Source of the DNA: Aigarchaeota archaeon
GTDB taxonomy: Archaea > Thermoproteota > Nitrososphaeria_A > Caldarchaeales > Wolframiiraptoraceae
DNA: 6,493 bases
Reading direction: 5' to 3'
NCBI GenBank assembly: GCA_025059415.1
Contig: JANXDQ010000008.1
Location: 1-6,493, forward strand
Position numbers and translations under genes: made by a program. The notes under the pieces are model-generated. The model made no database searches. It saw only the letters and a program-made list of their open reading frames with translations, and was not told the origin of the DNA. Shown here in pieces: positions 1 to 5,759 of this stretch (positions are counted from its first letter, which is position 1; every line of letters begins with the position of its first letter).

Positions 1-40
1 CTAATAAGCGTTATTTCTCCTGAGGCCCTCTAAAAACAAC

Positions 41-50
41 CTTTATATAC
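41..50. promoter_or_regulatory. TATA-like element of unassigned direction
   Basis: CTTTATATAC matches the archaeal TATA-box pattern and reads acceptably on both strands. On the minus strand it would place a transcript start near position 20 and serve a gene beginning just left of the window; a GGAG at 17-20 on that strand could be its ribosome binding site, though no start codon follows inside the window. On the plus strand it would start a transcript near position 73, but no open reading frame follows, only T-rich stretches at 92-98 and 117-128. The leftward direction seems more likely. Confidence 0.4.
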
Positions 51-62
51 AGCCACCCTCAT

Positions 63-74
63 CGCATATATGCG
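63..74. promoter_or_regulatory. 12-bp perfect palindrome, possible operator
   Basis: CGCATATATGCG is a perfect 12-bp palindrome. It lies 12 bases right of the TATA-like element at 41-50. For a leftward promoter this is just upstream of the TATA/BRE region, where archaeal activators bind; for a rightward promoter it would cover the transcript start, where a repressor would bind. The sequence shows only the symmetry; the operator role is inference. Confidence 0.3.
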
Positions 75-109
75 TTTATAGATGATTTAAAGAGACTTTT
101 TAACATTCA

Positions 110-136
110 GGTCTAATTTTATATTTTTGGTAGACC
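110..136. repeat. inverted repeat with A/T-rich loop
   Basis: GGTCTA at 110-115 is exactly repeated in inverse at 131-136 (TAGACC), enclosing a 15-base A/T-rich loop. A second small dyad, CGCC-GAG-GGCG, follows at 136-146. Both lie beyond the stop codon of the minus-strand pilin-like gene, so they could form part of its 3' untranslated region or a termination region. The T-rich loop on the plus strand would fit termination of plus-strand transcripts, but no plus-strand gene is seen to the left. Confidence 0.3.
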
Positions 137-183
137 GCCGAGGGCGAGTTCTCTGATCATTAAGAATTGATGAAGTTTTGAAC

Positions 184-1314
184 TCATTTCGATACGTTTC
201 CTATTTCACCCTCTAGAGTACTCTGGTCTTGTTCGACGATGATCGTCCTTAGCGCGTATATGTCGGTTACTTTGAAGTCCTCCTGTAGTTCCACGTATAC
301 GAAGTCCCAGTTTACTCCACTCTTAGTGGTATAATCATATTCAAAATACGAGGTCTCGGCGTTACAGTCTTCAATCTCCAAAATAATTTTAATTTTATAA
401 TCTCCAGGCTTCGATATCCCCAGTTCTATAATGAGGGCTTCCGCTACCATGTCACTTCTCCTCCAGACGAGAGACACGCCGCTGACATGGATCTTCGCTT
501 TGTCTTCTTCAATAAAGGCTCCAAGATCAAAACTCCTAGGGATGAGGAACACATTCCTGCTCTCGAAAGTGATTTTGTAGGGCGGTTTAACATCATTATC
601 TGGAATCCTTATGGGAACTTGTTCGGTGCTCGGGATGCTTACGAGAGAACTACCCGAGGAAGCGCCCTCCCGGCCTTGAATATGCAGAACTATAGTTTCC
701 TCATCGACGATTGAGCCCGATGGTGATCTTATCCAGATTATCGGATATATTTGAGAGAGGTCTCCGGAAGGCGTTGTGACGGGATCTACCACATCGATGA
801 GGGCCCATTTACTCGGCAGATTACATTTGGCGGACACAGTGCTGATTGGGCATGTGAAGTTTTGTTCTGCTACCAGTATGGGGAAGCCTTTTTCAAGCAA
901 GGCCGTTGGAATATACTTCACCCTGATCGTTAAATTTTCTCCACGCACACAGGCCACGGGGATGGGCAAATGCGCAGATTCATCTTTTGCCAGATCTACA
1001 CGTTCATGAACCCTACTAATGAGCTCGTTGTCTCTCAATATTTCCACATCTATGGTGGTCAGGCTTATCCTCCATTTTGAGACATTTCTAATGATTATTT
1101 CTTTACTATTTTCAGTGTAATTTATGCCCTCGATCACCAGTAGGGAGCGGAATGATTGGACGTGTTCATCCGTCTTCTTTCCTAGATCATATACGAACAC
1201 CTGAGACCATCCGAATGAGATGAACATCAGAGCGAGGCCGAGTAAGATGGTAATTGACGCTATAACAGTTGCCTCCACGATCGTTATGCCTCTCCTAGAT
1301 CTTCTAGAATTCAA
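184..1314 (-). CDS. type IV pilin-like surface protein
   Basis: 376 residues, start TTG; the upstream in-frame stop is a few codons away and no ATG or GTG is available. The N-terminus is a class III signal: a basic stretch (RRSRR, 4-8), Gly9, then a hydrophobic segment of about 25 residues (10-35). Cleavage after Gly9 would put Glu14 at mature position +5, the hallmark glutamate of type IV pilins. The substrate of a PibD/EppA-type prepilin peptidase is therefore the expected fate, with the body outside the cell. Residues about 55-135 look like the beta-rich domain common in archaeal pilins (LLVIEGI, then alternating beta strands). A second beta-rich region (about 170-350) makes it much longer than a typical major pilin, so a minor pilin, tip adhesin or other surface protein is likely. 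Cys122, 155, 164 and 317 could form two disulfides; N-X-S/T sequons occur at N65, N77, N127, N152 and N373. No pilus ATPase or membrane platform gene is visible nearby. Exact role unknown. Confidence 0.75.
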   Translation of the reverse strand: MNSRRSRRGITIVEATVIASITILLGLALMFISFGWSQVFVYDLGKKTDEHVQSFRSLLVIEGINYTENSKEIIIRNVSKWRISLTTIDVEILRDNELISRVHERVDLAKDESAHLPIPVACVRGENLTIRVKYIPTALLEKGFPILVAEQNFTCPISTVSAKCNLPSKWALIDVVDPVTTPSGDLSQIYPIIWIRSPSGSIVDEETIVLHIQGREGASSGSSLVSIPSTEQVPIRIPDNDVKPPYKITFESRNVFLIPRSFDLGAFIEEDKAKIHVSGVSLVWRRSDMVAEALIIELGISKPGDYKIKIILEIEDCNAETSYFEYDYTTKSGVNWDFVYVELQEDFKVTDIYALRTIIVEQDQSTLEGEIGNVSK

Positions 1315-1353
1315 ATCTAACCGACCAATTCGTTAAAACTAAGCTATGGATGG

Positions 1354-1362
1354 GATAAAAAT
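1354..1362 (-). promoter_or_regulatory. TATA-like element for the pilin-like gene
   Basis: On the minus strand an A/T-rich stretch (TTTTTATC) sits about 40 bases before the TTG start at 1314. The expected transcript start about 25 bases downstream falls near 1330, giving a leader of roughly 16 bases. There is no convincing Shine-Dalgarno sequence in that leader. Confidence 0.4.
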
Positions 1363-1492
1363 TTTTCGCGTGACAAATGTGTTCGCGGCCCAAGATTCTA
1401 GCCTCATCAGAATTCCACTAAACGTTATTCGATATTTTTCGGGGAATAATGTCCCGTTATACTATAAGTCTGCCCGGTCTTAAACTGAGACT

Positions 1493-1506
1493 CATATCGA
1501 GATATG
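1493..1506. promoter_or_regulatory. dyad, possible operator
   Basis: CATATC and GATATG are exact inverse copies separated by two bases, giving a 14-bp symmetric site. It lies about 95-110 bases before the TATA-like element of the ferritin-like gene. The symmetry is seen directly; binding by a dimeric regulator is inference. Confidence 0.3.
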
Positions 1507-1531
1507 CCTTTCTCAATCCAATTTTCACAAG

Positions 1532-1549
1532 ATCTCCATGTCTGGAGAT
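1532..1549. promoter_or_regulatory. 7-bp perfect inverted repeat, operator or hairpin
   Basis: ATCTCCA (1532-1538) and TGGAGAT (1543-1549) are perfect inverse copies around a 4-base loop (TGTC). It ends 51 bases before the TATA-like element of the ferritin-like gene, so it is placed well for an activator site. It could also be a small RNA hairpin, but no promoter for such an RNA is obvious. Confidence 0.35.
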
Positions 1550-1600
1550 GTAGCCCGGGTTCTTGGAAAGCTAAAGTTCTTCACAGCGCTTCCCATAATG

Positions 1601-1609
1601 TTTTTAAAT
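1601..1609 (+). promoter_or_regulatory. TATA-like element for the ferritin-like gene
   Basis: TTTTTAAAT lies about 32-40 bases before the TTG start at 1641. A transcript start about 25 bases downstream would fall near 1628-1634, so the mRNA would have a leader of only about 10 bases. This spacing supports 1641 as the start. Confidence 0.5.
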
Positions 1610-1640
1610 TTGTATAGCGGTCTCCATCCTCAGGGATTGG

Positions 1641-2162
1641 TTGTTGGTATCTAGGGAGGACTTGGGGAATTTTCTCTATTGTTCCGGCCTGCTTGAGGAA
1701 AAAGTTGCAAGAGCTTATGAACATGTTTCTAAACTTGTTGACGACAGAATTATTGGCGGCCTTCTAAATTATATTGCCCAAGACTCGCTTAAGCACGCTG
1801 GGTTTTTCAAATCCATGGCCGAGCTGCTTTTCACCGGCTTAAAGATGGGCCCCGGGGATTGCGAGAGGGCTTGGGGAAGCTCGTGGAGAAAAATTGTCGA
1901 GGGTGCCGAGGAAATTTTGAGAAAGAACGAGATGGGCATCTCGGATCTCAGTTTTTTGGTAAAGGATTTGGAGAAATTTGAGGGCTTTGTCGCCGAAGAA
2001 TACTTGACAATAATACATGCCAAATTAATTGAGTTGGTGGCGAGCGAGATGGGGGGATACCTAGACCACTTCAAGATGATACTGGAGTGGATTATCGAGG
2101 ACGAGGAGAGGCATAGGCGGATACTCCAGGCCGTAGGGGAGTTGATAGCCAAAAAACGGTGA
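1641..2162 (+). CDS. ferritin-like (rubrerythrin-type fold) protein
   Basis: 173 residues, start TTG; a second TTG is the next codon, and the TATA spacing supports a start here. The protein is almost entirely helical with ferritin-like four-helix spacing. Helix A (about 16-35) holds Glu20 and Tyr26-Glu27; helix B (about 39-63) holds Asp48 and His52; helix C (about 105-135) holds Glu114, Glu119 and Glu120; helix D (about 140-170) ends with a clear Glu155-x-x-His158 in EDEERHRR. In the family these residues bind two metal ions, usually iron, for peroxide or oxygen chemistry. Helix B has Asp48-x3-His52 rather than a canonical Glu-x-x-His, so the metal site may be altered. No C-terminal rubredoxin domain (no paired CxxC) is present, so it is not a full rubrerythrin. 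It is cytoplasmic by lack of signal. It is convergent with the kinase-family gene, 38 bases away, where a weak 5-bp hairpin (2176-2188) is visible. Substrate and physiological role are unknown. Confidence 0.7.
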   Translation: MLVSREDLGNFLYCSGLLEEKVARAYEHVSKLVDDRIIGGLLNYIAQDSLKHAGFFKSMAELLFTGLKMGPGDCERAWGSSWRKIVEGAEEILRKNEMGISDLSFLVKDLEKFEGFVAEEYLTIIHAKLIELVASEMGGYLDHFKMILEWIIEDEERHRRILQAVGELIAKKR

Positions 2163-2200
2163 AAGGCGCTTTGATGCGGCTACGCTGCTCTGAGAATTTC

Positions 2201-2866
2201 CTAGAGGCCGAGGAAATAGGTCGAGATGATGAGCAGTAATAATGCGGTTAATGGAACTGTTATGTTGTCGTCTATCACTCCGAACTCGTAGTGCTCTATT
2301 ATGCTCGAAGCGAGGGCCGCCAGAGATCCGGGAATCCCCAGTATAGCGGCGCCCAAGGGGATCGTTGTGATGGCCATGGCTAAGTTTCCCCACCAAGACT
2401 TCGTCCTCCTCCTAAACATCATATTCCTCACTAGGCCGGTCACGGCATCTCCTATGGACATGAAGATTATCGGGAGCGCGCCGAACCACGGGTTACCCGT
2501 CAGCATCCAGCCCGCGGCCAAACCAACACCCCACATTATACAGAAGTGGACCTCGTACATGTTTTCCGGTACTTGGAACCAATAGAGGAGCTTGCCAGTC
2601 TTGTGTGGGATATAGATTATCACTCCAAGGCACATCGCGAAGATGAGTGGTATTAGTGGGCTCTCGAAGCAGATTGGGGCTATGAACGCGACCAGCCCGC
2701 CGGCCAATATGTGGATTATCTTCCGGTTATAGTAAACCGCGACCCCGTGATCCAGCCCCTTCACGACCATGAATTCGTAGATTTTCTTCGTTAGAAGGCC
2801 TGTCAAAAATAATATCCAGGCGAAGAGAACGACTGCCATGAGGATCTCTTGAGGAGAGGGATTCAT
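2201..2866 (-). CDS. dolichol/phytol kinase-family membrane protein
   Basis: 221 residues from ATG 2866; a TTG directly before it could add one residue, but ATG is preferred. The protein is an integral membrane protein with about six or seven hydrophobic helices (for example 8-26, 51-67, 70-87, 108-123, 130-147, 163-190, 203-220). It carries the conserved landmarks of the CTP-dependent polyprenol/dolichol/phytol kinase family (the Sec59/VTE5 group): Asn48-Arg-Lys-x-x-His52 at a cytoplasmic loop, Ser-Ile-Gly-Asp140-Ala, Lys156-Ser-Trp-Trp-Gly160, and near the C-terminus Glu191 followed by Asp199-Asp-Asn201 and Pro205. Members phosphorylate long-chain isoprenoid alcohols at the membrane; in archaea plausible substrates are dolichol-type glycan carriers or geranylgeraniol salvaged for lipids. 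The related phosphatidate cytidylyltransferase fold is the main alternative. Length is normal for the shorter members. It has its own TATA-like element and lies 118 bases downstream of ilvE on the same strand, so it is probably transcribed separately. Confidence 0.75.
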   Translation of the reverse strand: MNPSPQEILMAVVLFAWILFLTGLLTKKIYEFMVVKGLDHGVAVYYNRKIIHILAGGLVAFIAPICFESPLIPLIFAMCLGVIIYIPHKTGKLLYWFQVPENMYEVHFCIMWGVGLAAGWMLTGNPWFGALPIIFMSIGDAVTGLVRNMMFRRRTKSWWGNLAMAITTIPLGAAILGIPGSLAALASSIIEHYEFGVIDDNITVPLTALLLLIISTYFLGL

Positions 2867-2896
2867 CAAACCTCATATCTTATACCTCAATGGACA

Positions 2897-2905
2897 TTTA
2901 TATAA
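2897..2905 (-). promoter_or_regulatory. TATA box for the kinase-family gene
   Basis: The minus strand reads TTATATAAA, a strong archaeal TATA match. The predicted transcript start about 25 bases downstream is near 2873, only about 7 bases before the ATG at 2866. A GAGGT at 2870-2874 lies very close to the ATG and may or may not be in the mRNA. Confidence 0.6.
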
Positions 2906-2937
2906 TTGGCTTCATCGATTAACGAATGAATATAAGA

Positions 2938-2947
2938 GAAGGCCTTC
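2938..2947. repeat. 10-bp palindrome between ilvE and kinase-family gene
   Basis: GAAGGCCTTC is a perfect 10-bp palindrome, about 33 bases upstream of the kinase-family TATA box and 38 bases after the ilvE stop. It could be a regulator site or part of a weak hairpin at the end of the ilvE transcript. Chance occurrence is possible at this length. Confidence 0.2.
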
Positions 2948-2984
2948 GGAAAAGGTTTTCAAAATGGTTGTTGGGTGACGGCCC

Positions 2985-3881
2985 CTAATCTTGGATCTTT
3001 ATGCCATTTGATGAGTTGACTTTTTCTTTATCGAATTCATCTATGAGCCTCATAGTTATCTTCCCAGCTTTTCCATCGCCTATAATTCTACCGGCAACCT
3101 TTGTTACTGGTACGATCTCGGCCCCGGTCCCCGTTATAAAGACCTCATCGGCGGTCATCGTGTCGAATGGGGTTATATCCCTCTCCTCGACTTCATAACC
3201 GAGCTTTCTCGCGAGCCCTATCACGAAATCCCTCGTGACTCCCGCGAGTGCCCCGGTGGTCGTGGGCGGGGTTACTATCTTCCCATTCTTAACGATGAAG
3301 ATGTTGGCCGCGGTTGCCTCCGACACAAATCCCCTTTCATCGAGCATTATCGCGTCGTCAGCACCCGCGTTTATCGCCTCAAGCTTCGCCAATATGCTGT
3401 TCAAATAATTCATGGATTTTATTTGATGGGTAGTGGCGTCAACTCTATCCCTCCTCACCGATGAGAAGATCAGGGATATGCCCTTCAGCCTAGACTCCTT
3501 GCTGTAAAGAGAGAGCATGGGCTCCGCGATTATTATCACGGTGGGTTTCTTACATTTCCTGGGATCGAGTCCGAGGTCTCCGACCCCGCGGGTGATCACC
3601 AGCCTGATATATGCGTCCCTCAACTTATTCCTCCTCAAGGTCTCTAGGATGGCGTTCATGAGCTCCTCCTCACTCATGGGCACCTCCAGCATTATGGCCT
3701 TGGCTGAGGCGTAAAGCCTCTTGATATGCTCTCTAAGCTTAAACACGACGCCATTATAAGCCCTAATGCCCTCGAAGACGCCGTCGCCATACAGGAGGCC
3801 GTGGTCGTAGACCGAAATCGCGGCCCGGCTCTTTGGATAAAACTCGCCATCTATGTATACTAGTGGCTCTTCTCGCTCCAT
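2985..3881 (-). CDS. ilvE: branched-chain amino acid aminotransferase
   Basis: 298 residues, ATG start, normal full length for the class IV (fold type IV) PLP aminotransferases. It catalyses the reversible last step of valine, leucine and isoleucine synthesis, moving the amino group between glutamate and the branched-chain 2-oxo acids in the cytoplasm. Visible family landmarks are YDHGLLYGDGVFEGIR (25-40), Arg98 in VITRG, the PLP Schiff-base lysine Lys155 in HQIKSMNYLN, Glu188 in SEATAANIF, the phosphate-binding LAGVTR (212-217) and FITGTGAEIVPV (248-259). The FEGIRAY and GTGAEI stretches favour the branched-chain enzyme over D-amino acid transaminase or aminodeoxychorismate lyase, though a few relatives have other substrates. 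The gene is divergent from an Lrp/AsnC regulator with 92 bases between starts. A TATA-like element implies an almost leaderless mRNA. No other ilv/leu genes lie in this window. Confidence 0.93.
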   Translation of the reverse strand: MEREEPLVYIDGEFYPKSRAAISVYDHGLLYGDGVFEGIRAYNGVVFKLREHIKRLYASAKAIMLEVPMSEEELMNAILETLRRNKLRDAYIRLVITRGVGDLGLDPRKCKKPTVIIIAEPMLSLYSKESRLKGISLIFSSVRRDRVDATTHQIKSMNYLNSILAKLEAINAGADDAIMLDERGFVSEATAANIFIVKNGKIVTPPTTTGALAGVTRDFVIGLARKLGYEVEERDITPFDTMTADEVFITGTGAEIVPVTKVAGRIIGDGKAGKITMRLIDEFDKEKVNSSNGIKIQD

Positions 3882-3904
3882 GCGGCTTCTCGCTAAAAGA
3901 TCCG

Positions 3905-3913
3905 AGATAAATT
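3905..3913 (-). promoter_or_regulatory. TATA-like element for ilvE
   Basis: On the minus strand AAATTTATC sits 24-32 bases before the ilvE ATG at 3881. The expected transcript start is within a few bases of the ATG, so the mRNA would be leaderless or nearly so, which fits the lack of a Shine-Dalgarno sequence there. Confidence 0.5.
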
Positions 3914-3938
3914 TTTCGGGGGAGCAGGGGGCCTTAAT

Positions 3939-3948
3939 CTTTTAATTA
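3939..3948 (+). promoter_or_regulatory. TATA-like element for the Lrp/AsnC gene
   Basis: CTTTTAATTA lies about 26-35 bases before the ATG at 3974. It is only 25 bases from the ilvE TATA-like element on the opposite strand, so one bound regulator could affect both promoters. AGATAA (3905-3910) and TTATCT (3955-3960) form inverse half-sites 50 bases apart flanking this region, a weak candidate for regulator contact. TTGAGGC before the ATG could act as a ribosome binding site if it is transcribed. Confidence 0.45.
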
Positions 3949-3973
3949 TGAGAGTTATCTGCTTGAGGCAAGT

Positions 3974-4408
3974 ATGGCTGGCGAGTGGAGGCTCCTGGAC
4001 GACATCGACCTCAAAATAATCGAGCTGCTCCGAAAAGACGGTAGGATGTCCTTCATCGAGATAGGGAAGAAGGTGGGGCTCTCTGAGGGCGCCGTCAGAA
4101 GGCGAGTAAAGCTATTACACGAAAGGGGGATAATAAAACGATTCACGGTAGAAATTGACCGCGGCTATGGAGTAAGCGCTATCACATTCATCCAACTCGA
4201 ATATAGTAGTTCCGCAAAAGAAGTAGTAGGTAAGGTGGCAAAGGTCCCCGGCGTGGAGGCCGTATACGAATTAACTGGAAGATTTGACGCCATCGCCATA
4301 ATCTCTGCTCCAAGCATAAGTGAACTCAACGAGAGAATTGACTCGATAAGGAACATAGAGGGTGTGAAAAACACGGAGACAGCGGTCATTCTTAGGATAA
4401 TAAGCTGA
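3974..4408 (+). CDS. Lrp/AsnC family transcriptional regulator
   Basis: 144 residues, ATG start, typical length. Residues about 8-55 form the N-terminal winged helix-turn-helix: DDIDLKIIELLRKDGR, then IGKKVGLSEGAVRRRVKLL as the helix-turn-helix with the recognition helix at about 37-49, and GIIKRFTVEID linking to the second domain. Residues about 67-142 form the Lrp ligand-binding (RAM) domain with the characteristic VYELTGRFDAIAIISA (97-112), where Gly102 and Asp105 lie at the loop that binds amino acids between subunits. Such proteins assemble as dimers to octamers or larger and repress or activate amino acid genes, often including their own. Divergence from ilvE suggests it senses a branched-chain amino acid or controls ilvE; the ligand itself cannot be read from the sequence. 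Confidence 0.9.
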   Translation: MAGEWRLLDDIDLKIIELLRKDGRMSFIEIGKKVGLSEGAVRRRVKLLHERGIIKRFTVEIDRGYGVSAITFIQLEYSSSAKEVVGKVAKVPGVEAVYELTGRFDAIAIISAPSISELNERIDSIRNIEGVKNTETAVILRIIS

Positions 4409-4547
4409 AGATTTTCGATCACAAAGTTTGGTTAACATCTTCTCGTTCGCTAAAACATCTCATGAATGCCGGGGGTTCCTTGATGACCGTCAAAATTCAA
4501 CACGACCTACCTATGGCCCTAATTCCTCTCGTGCTCGTCTACTCTGG

Positions 4548-4557
4548 TTAAATTTAT
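4548..4557 (+). promoter_or_regulatory. TATA-like element for the methyltransferase gene
   Basis: TTAAATTTAT lies 30-39 bases before the ATG at 4587. The expected transcript start near 4578-4582 gives an almost leaderless mRNA beginning with that ATG. This placement supports 4587 as the true start and argues against the TTG at 4633, which would need a leader of about 50 bases. Confidence 0.5.
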
Positions 4558-4586
4558 TAATTGCTTTAAGGGAATCTAGTTGATTA

Positions 4587-5721
4587 ATGGTTATTTATGA
4601 GGAACGTTGGGATTTGGGTAGACTCGTAACGTTTGTCCCGAATAAGGTTATACCGGTTTATCGCTGGTTTTTTCTTTAAGGAAGGTTTCTCCCGGGACTT
4701 CGTCCACATGATGTTCAGGGAATTCGGCATCGCCCCCGGCCACAAGGTCCTGGATCCATTCGTCGGATCTGGAACGACCTTGCTCGCCTGTAAGGAGGCC
4801 GGAGTTAACGGGGTCGGTGTTGATGTTGCTCCTCTCGCCGTCTTTGTCACCCAGGTAAAGATATCTGATTATGACTTGGAGAAGTTGAGGGAGACGGCTA
4901 GGCGGCTGCTTGCGCAGCCATTTGAAAAACCGGATCTCCTTGATGTCAGCGGGTTTGTTAAGCAGTTCTTCCTGAAGCCCTCCCTCGAGGATATAATTTT
5001 CTTCAGGGAGAAGATTCGGGAGATAAGGGATCCCGTGGTCAGGAACTTCTTCGCGCTCGCCCTCATGAACGCCGCCATGAAGGTTTCCTTCGCCTACAAG
5101 GATGGGGCGGTGCTGAAGGTCGTGAAGAAGCCGGTTCCACCATTCAGGAAGTTCTTTCGCCGGGTCATCAAGAATATGATGAGGGATCTCAGGGAGGCCG
5201 GCTTCAAGCCCTGCGAGCTGACTGTTTACCTTGGGGATGCGAGGAAAATGGACTTTCTCGAGGACGAGACCTTCGACGCGATAATCACCTCACCGCCATA
5301 CCTAAACAAGATAGAGTACACGAGGGTCTACAGGATCGAATACGAGCTATTCTTCGGAAATATCCAGATCGATCCCATTAGGTCCTATCTAGGGCTCAAT
5401 CCGAAGAATGCGGTCGACTTCTTCCCAGAATTGAATTTACCCGAGGTGGCTAAGGCATACTTCCACGACATGCGCCTCTCCTTGGGGGAGATGTTCAGGG
5501 TTCTCAAGCCGGGGGGAAGGGTAGCACTAGTCGTCGCCGGAGGGGTCTTCCCAGATAGGGTTGTGGAGTCCGATGTCCTGGTAATGAAGTTGGCCGAGGA
5601 TGTGGGGTTTGAGGGGGAGCGGATCATCGCGGTCAACAAGAGGGTGGCCACGACCAGGAGGGTGATAAAGATAGGTGAGGCCAGGGAGAGCATTCTCATA
5701 ATGAGAAAGCCCTCAGCATAG
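4587..5721 (+). CDS. DNA methyltransferase-like, frame broken near 4668
   Basis: Two frames together make a 377-residue amino-methyltransferase. Frame one starts at ATG 4587 and reads LVTFVPNKVIPVYRWFF before TAA at 4677-4679; the other frame continues with FKEGFSRDFV and runs to 5721. Removing one T from the T6 run at 4668-4673 restores one continuous protein. Composite landmarks: motif X-like segment about 13-40, motif I DPFVGSGTT at 56-64 for S-adenosylmethionine binding, GVDVAP (77-82), GDAR (216-219), catalytic motif IV TSPPY at 234-238 followed by LNKIEYTRVYRIE, and LKPGGRVALVV (306-316). TSPPY suggests exocyclic amino methylation (N4-cytosine or N6-adenine of DNA); an RNA substrate is a less likely alternative. 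About 170 residues between motifs I and IV may hold target recognition. No restriction nuclease is visible beside it. If the frame break is real and not bypassed, translation could only use TTG 4633, losing the N-terminal segment. The rest of the frame is intact, so decay, if any, is recent. Confidence 0.8.
4668..4680 (+). other. frameshift site in the methyltransferase gene
   Basis: The site reads TTT-TTT-CTT-TAA-G in the upstream frame. The stop TAA follows CTT, and the required downstream frame is +1, so a tRNA slipping from CTT to TTT would continue with AAG (Lys31). This has the same layout as the bacterial prfB site CTT-TGA. The T6 run could alternatively lose a T by polymerase slippage, or one T may be a sequencing or assembly error. 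The sequence cannot decide between these. Confidence 0.75.
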
Positions 5722-5759
5722 ATAATCAATAAATCCTAGAACACGCCATTTCCCGATTA

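Larger units (their letters stand above)
1315..1640. other. 326-base divergent intergenic region
   Basis: No gene is supported here. It separates the minus-strand pilin-like gene from the plus-strand ferritin-like gene and carries a TATA-like element for each at its two ends. The middle holds a hairpin-like GC element (CGGG at 1440-1443 pairing with CCCG at 1453-1456) and two perfect dyads, at 1493-1506 and 1532-1549, listed separately. I looked for C/D box RNA signals and for tRNA-like structure and found nothing convincing. Confidence 0.6.

Noticed and set aside
150..180. C/D box RNA signals (CTGA at 152-155, TGATGA at 168-173)
   Set aside because: The spacing between the boxes is too long and no matching outer C and D boxes were found around them.
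1402..1412. TGATGA on the minus strand as a C box
   Set aside because: No D box at a suitable distance downstream on that strand.
1769..2152. Long minus-strand open frame opposite the ferritin-like gene
   Set aside because: Serine-rich, low-complexity translation with no family features; it is the antisense shadow of a well-supported gene.
2176..2188. Hairpin between the convergent ferritin-like and kinase-family genes as a terminator
   Set aside because: The stem is only five pairs with one G-U pair and there is no T-tract after it; archaeal termination does not need such a hairpin.
4462..4551. 29-codon frame with ATG start and hydrophobic C-terminal half between the Lrp and methyltransferase genes
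   Set aside because: No promoter or ribosome binding site precedes it, and its end overlaps the methyltransferase TATA-like element. A frame of this size is expected by chance.
4633..4680. TTG at 4633 as the methyltransferase start
   Set aside because: It gives a residue sequence (SRIRLYRFIAGF) unlike the family, ignores a better N-terminus in the other frame, and fits poorly with the TATA-like element at 4548-4557.
5385..5729. Minus-strand open frame opposite the methyltransferase C-terminal part
   Set aside because: Serine/threonine-rich antisense shadow with no promoter; the plus-strand frame carries the conserved motifs.
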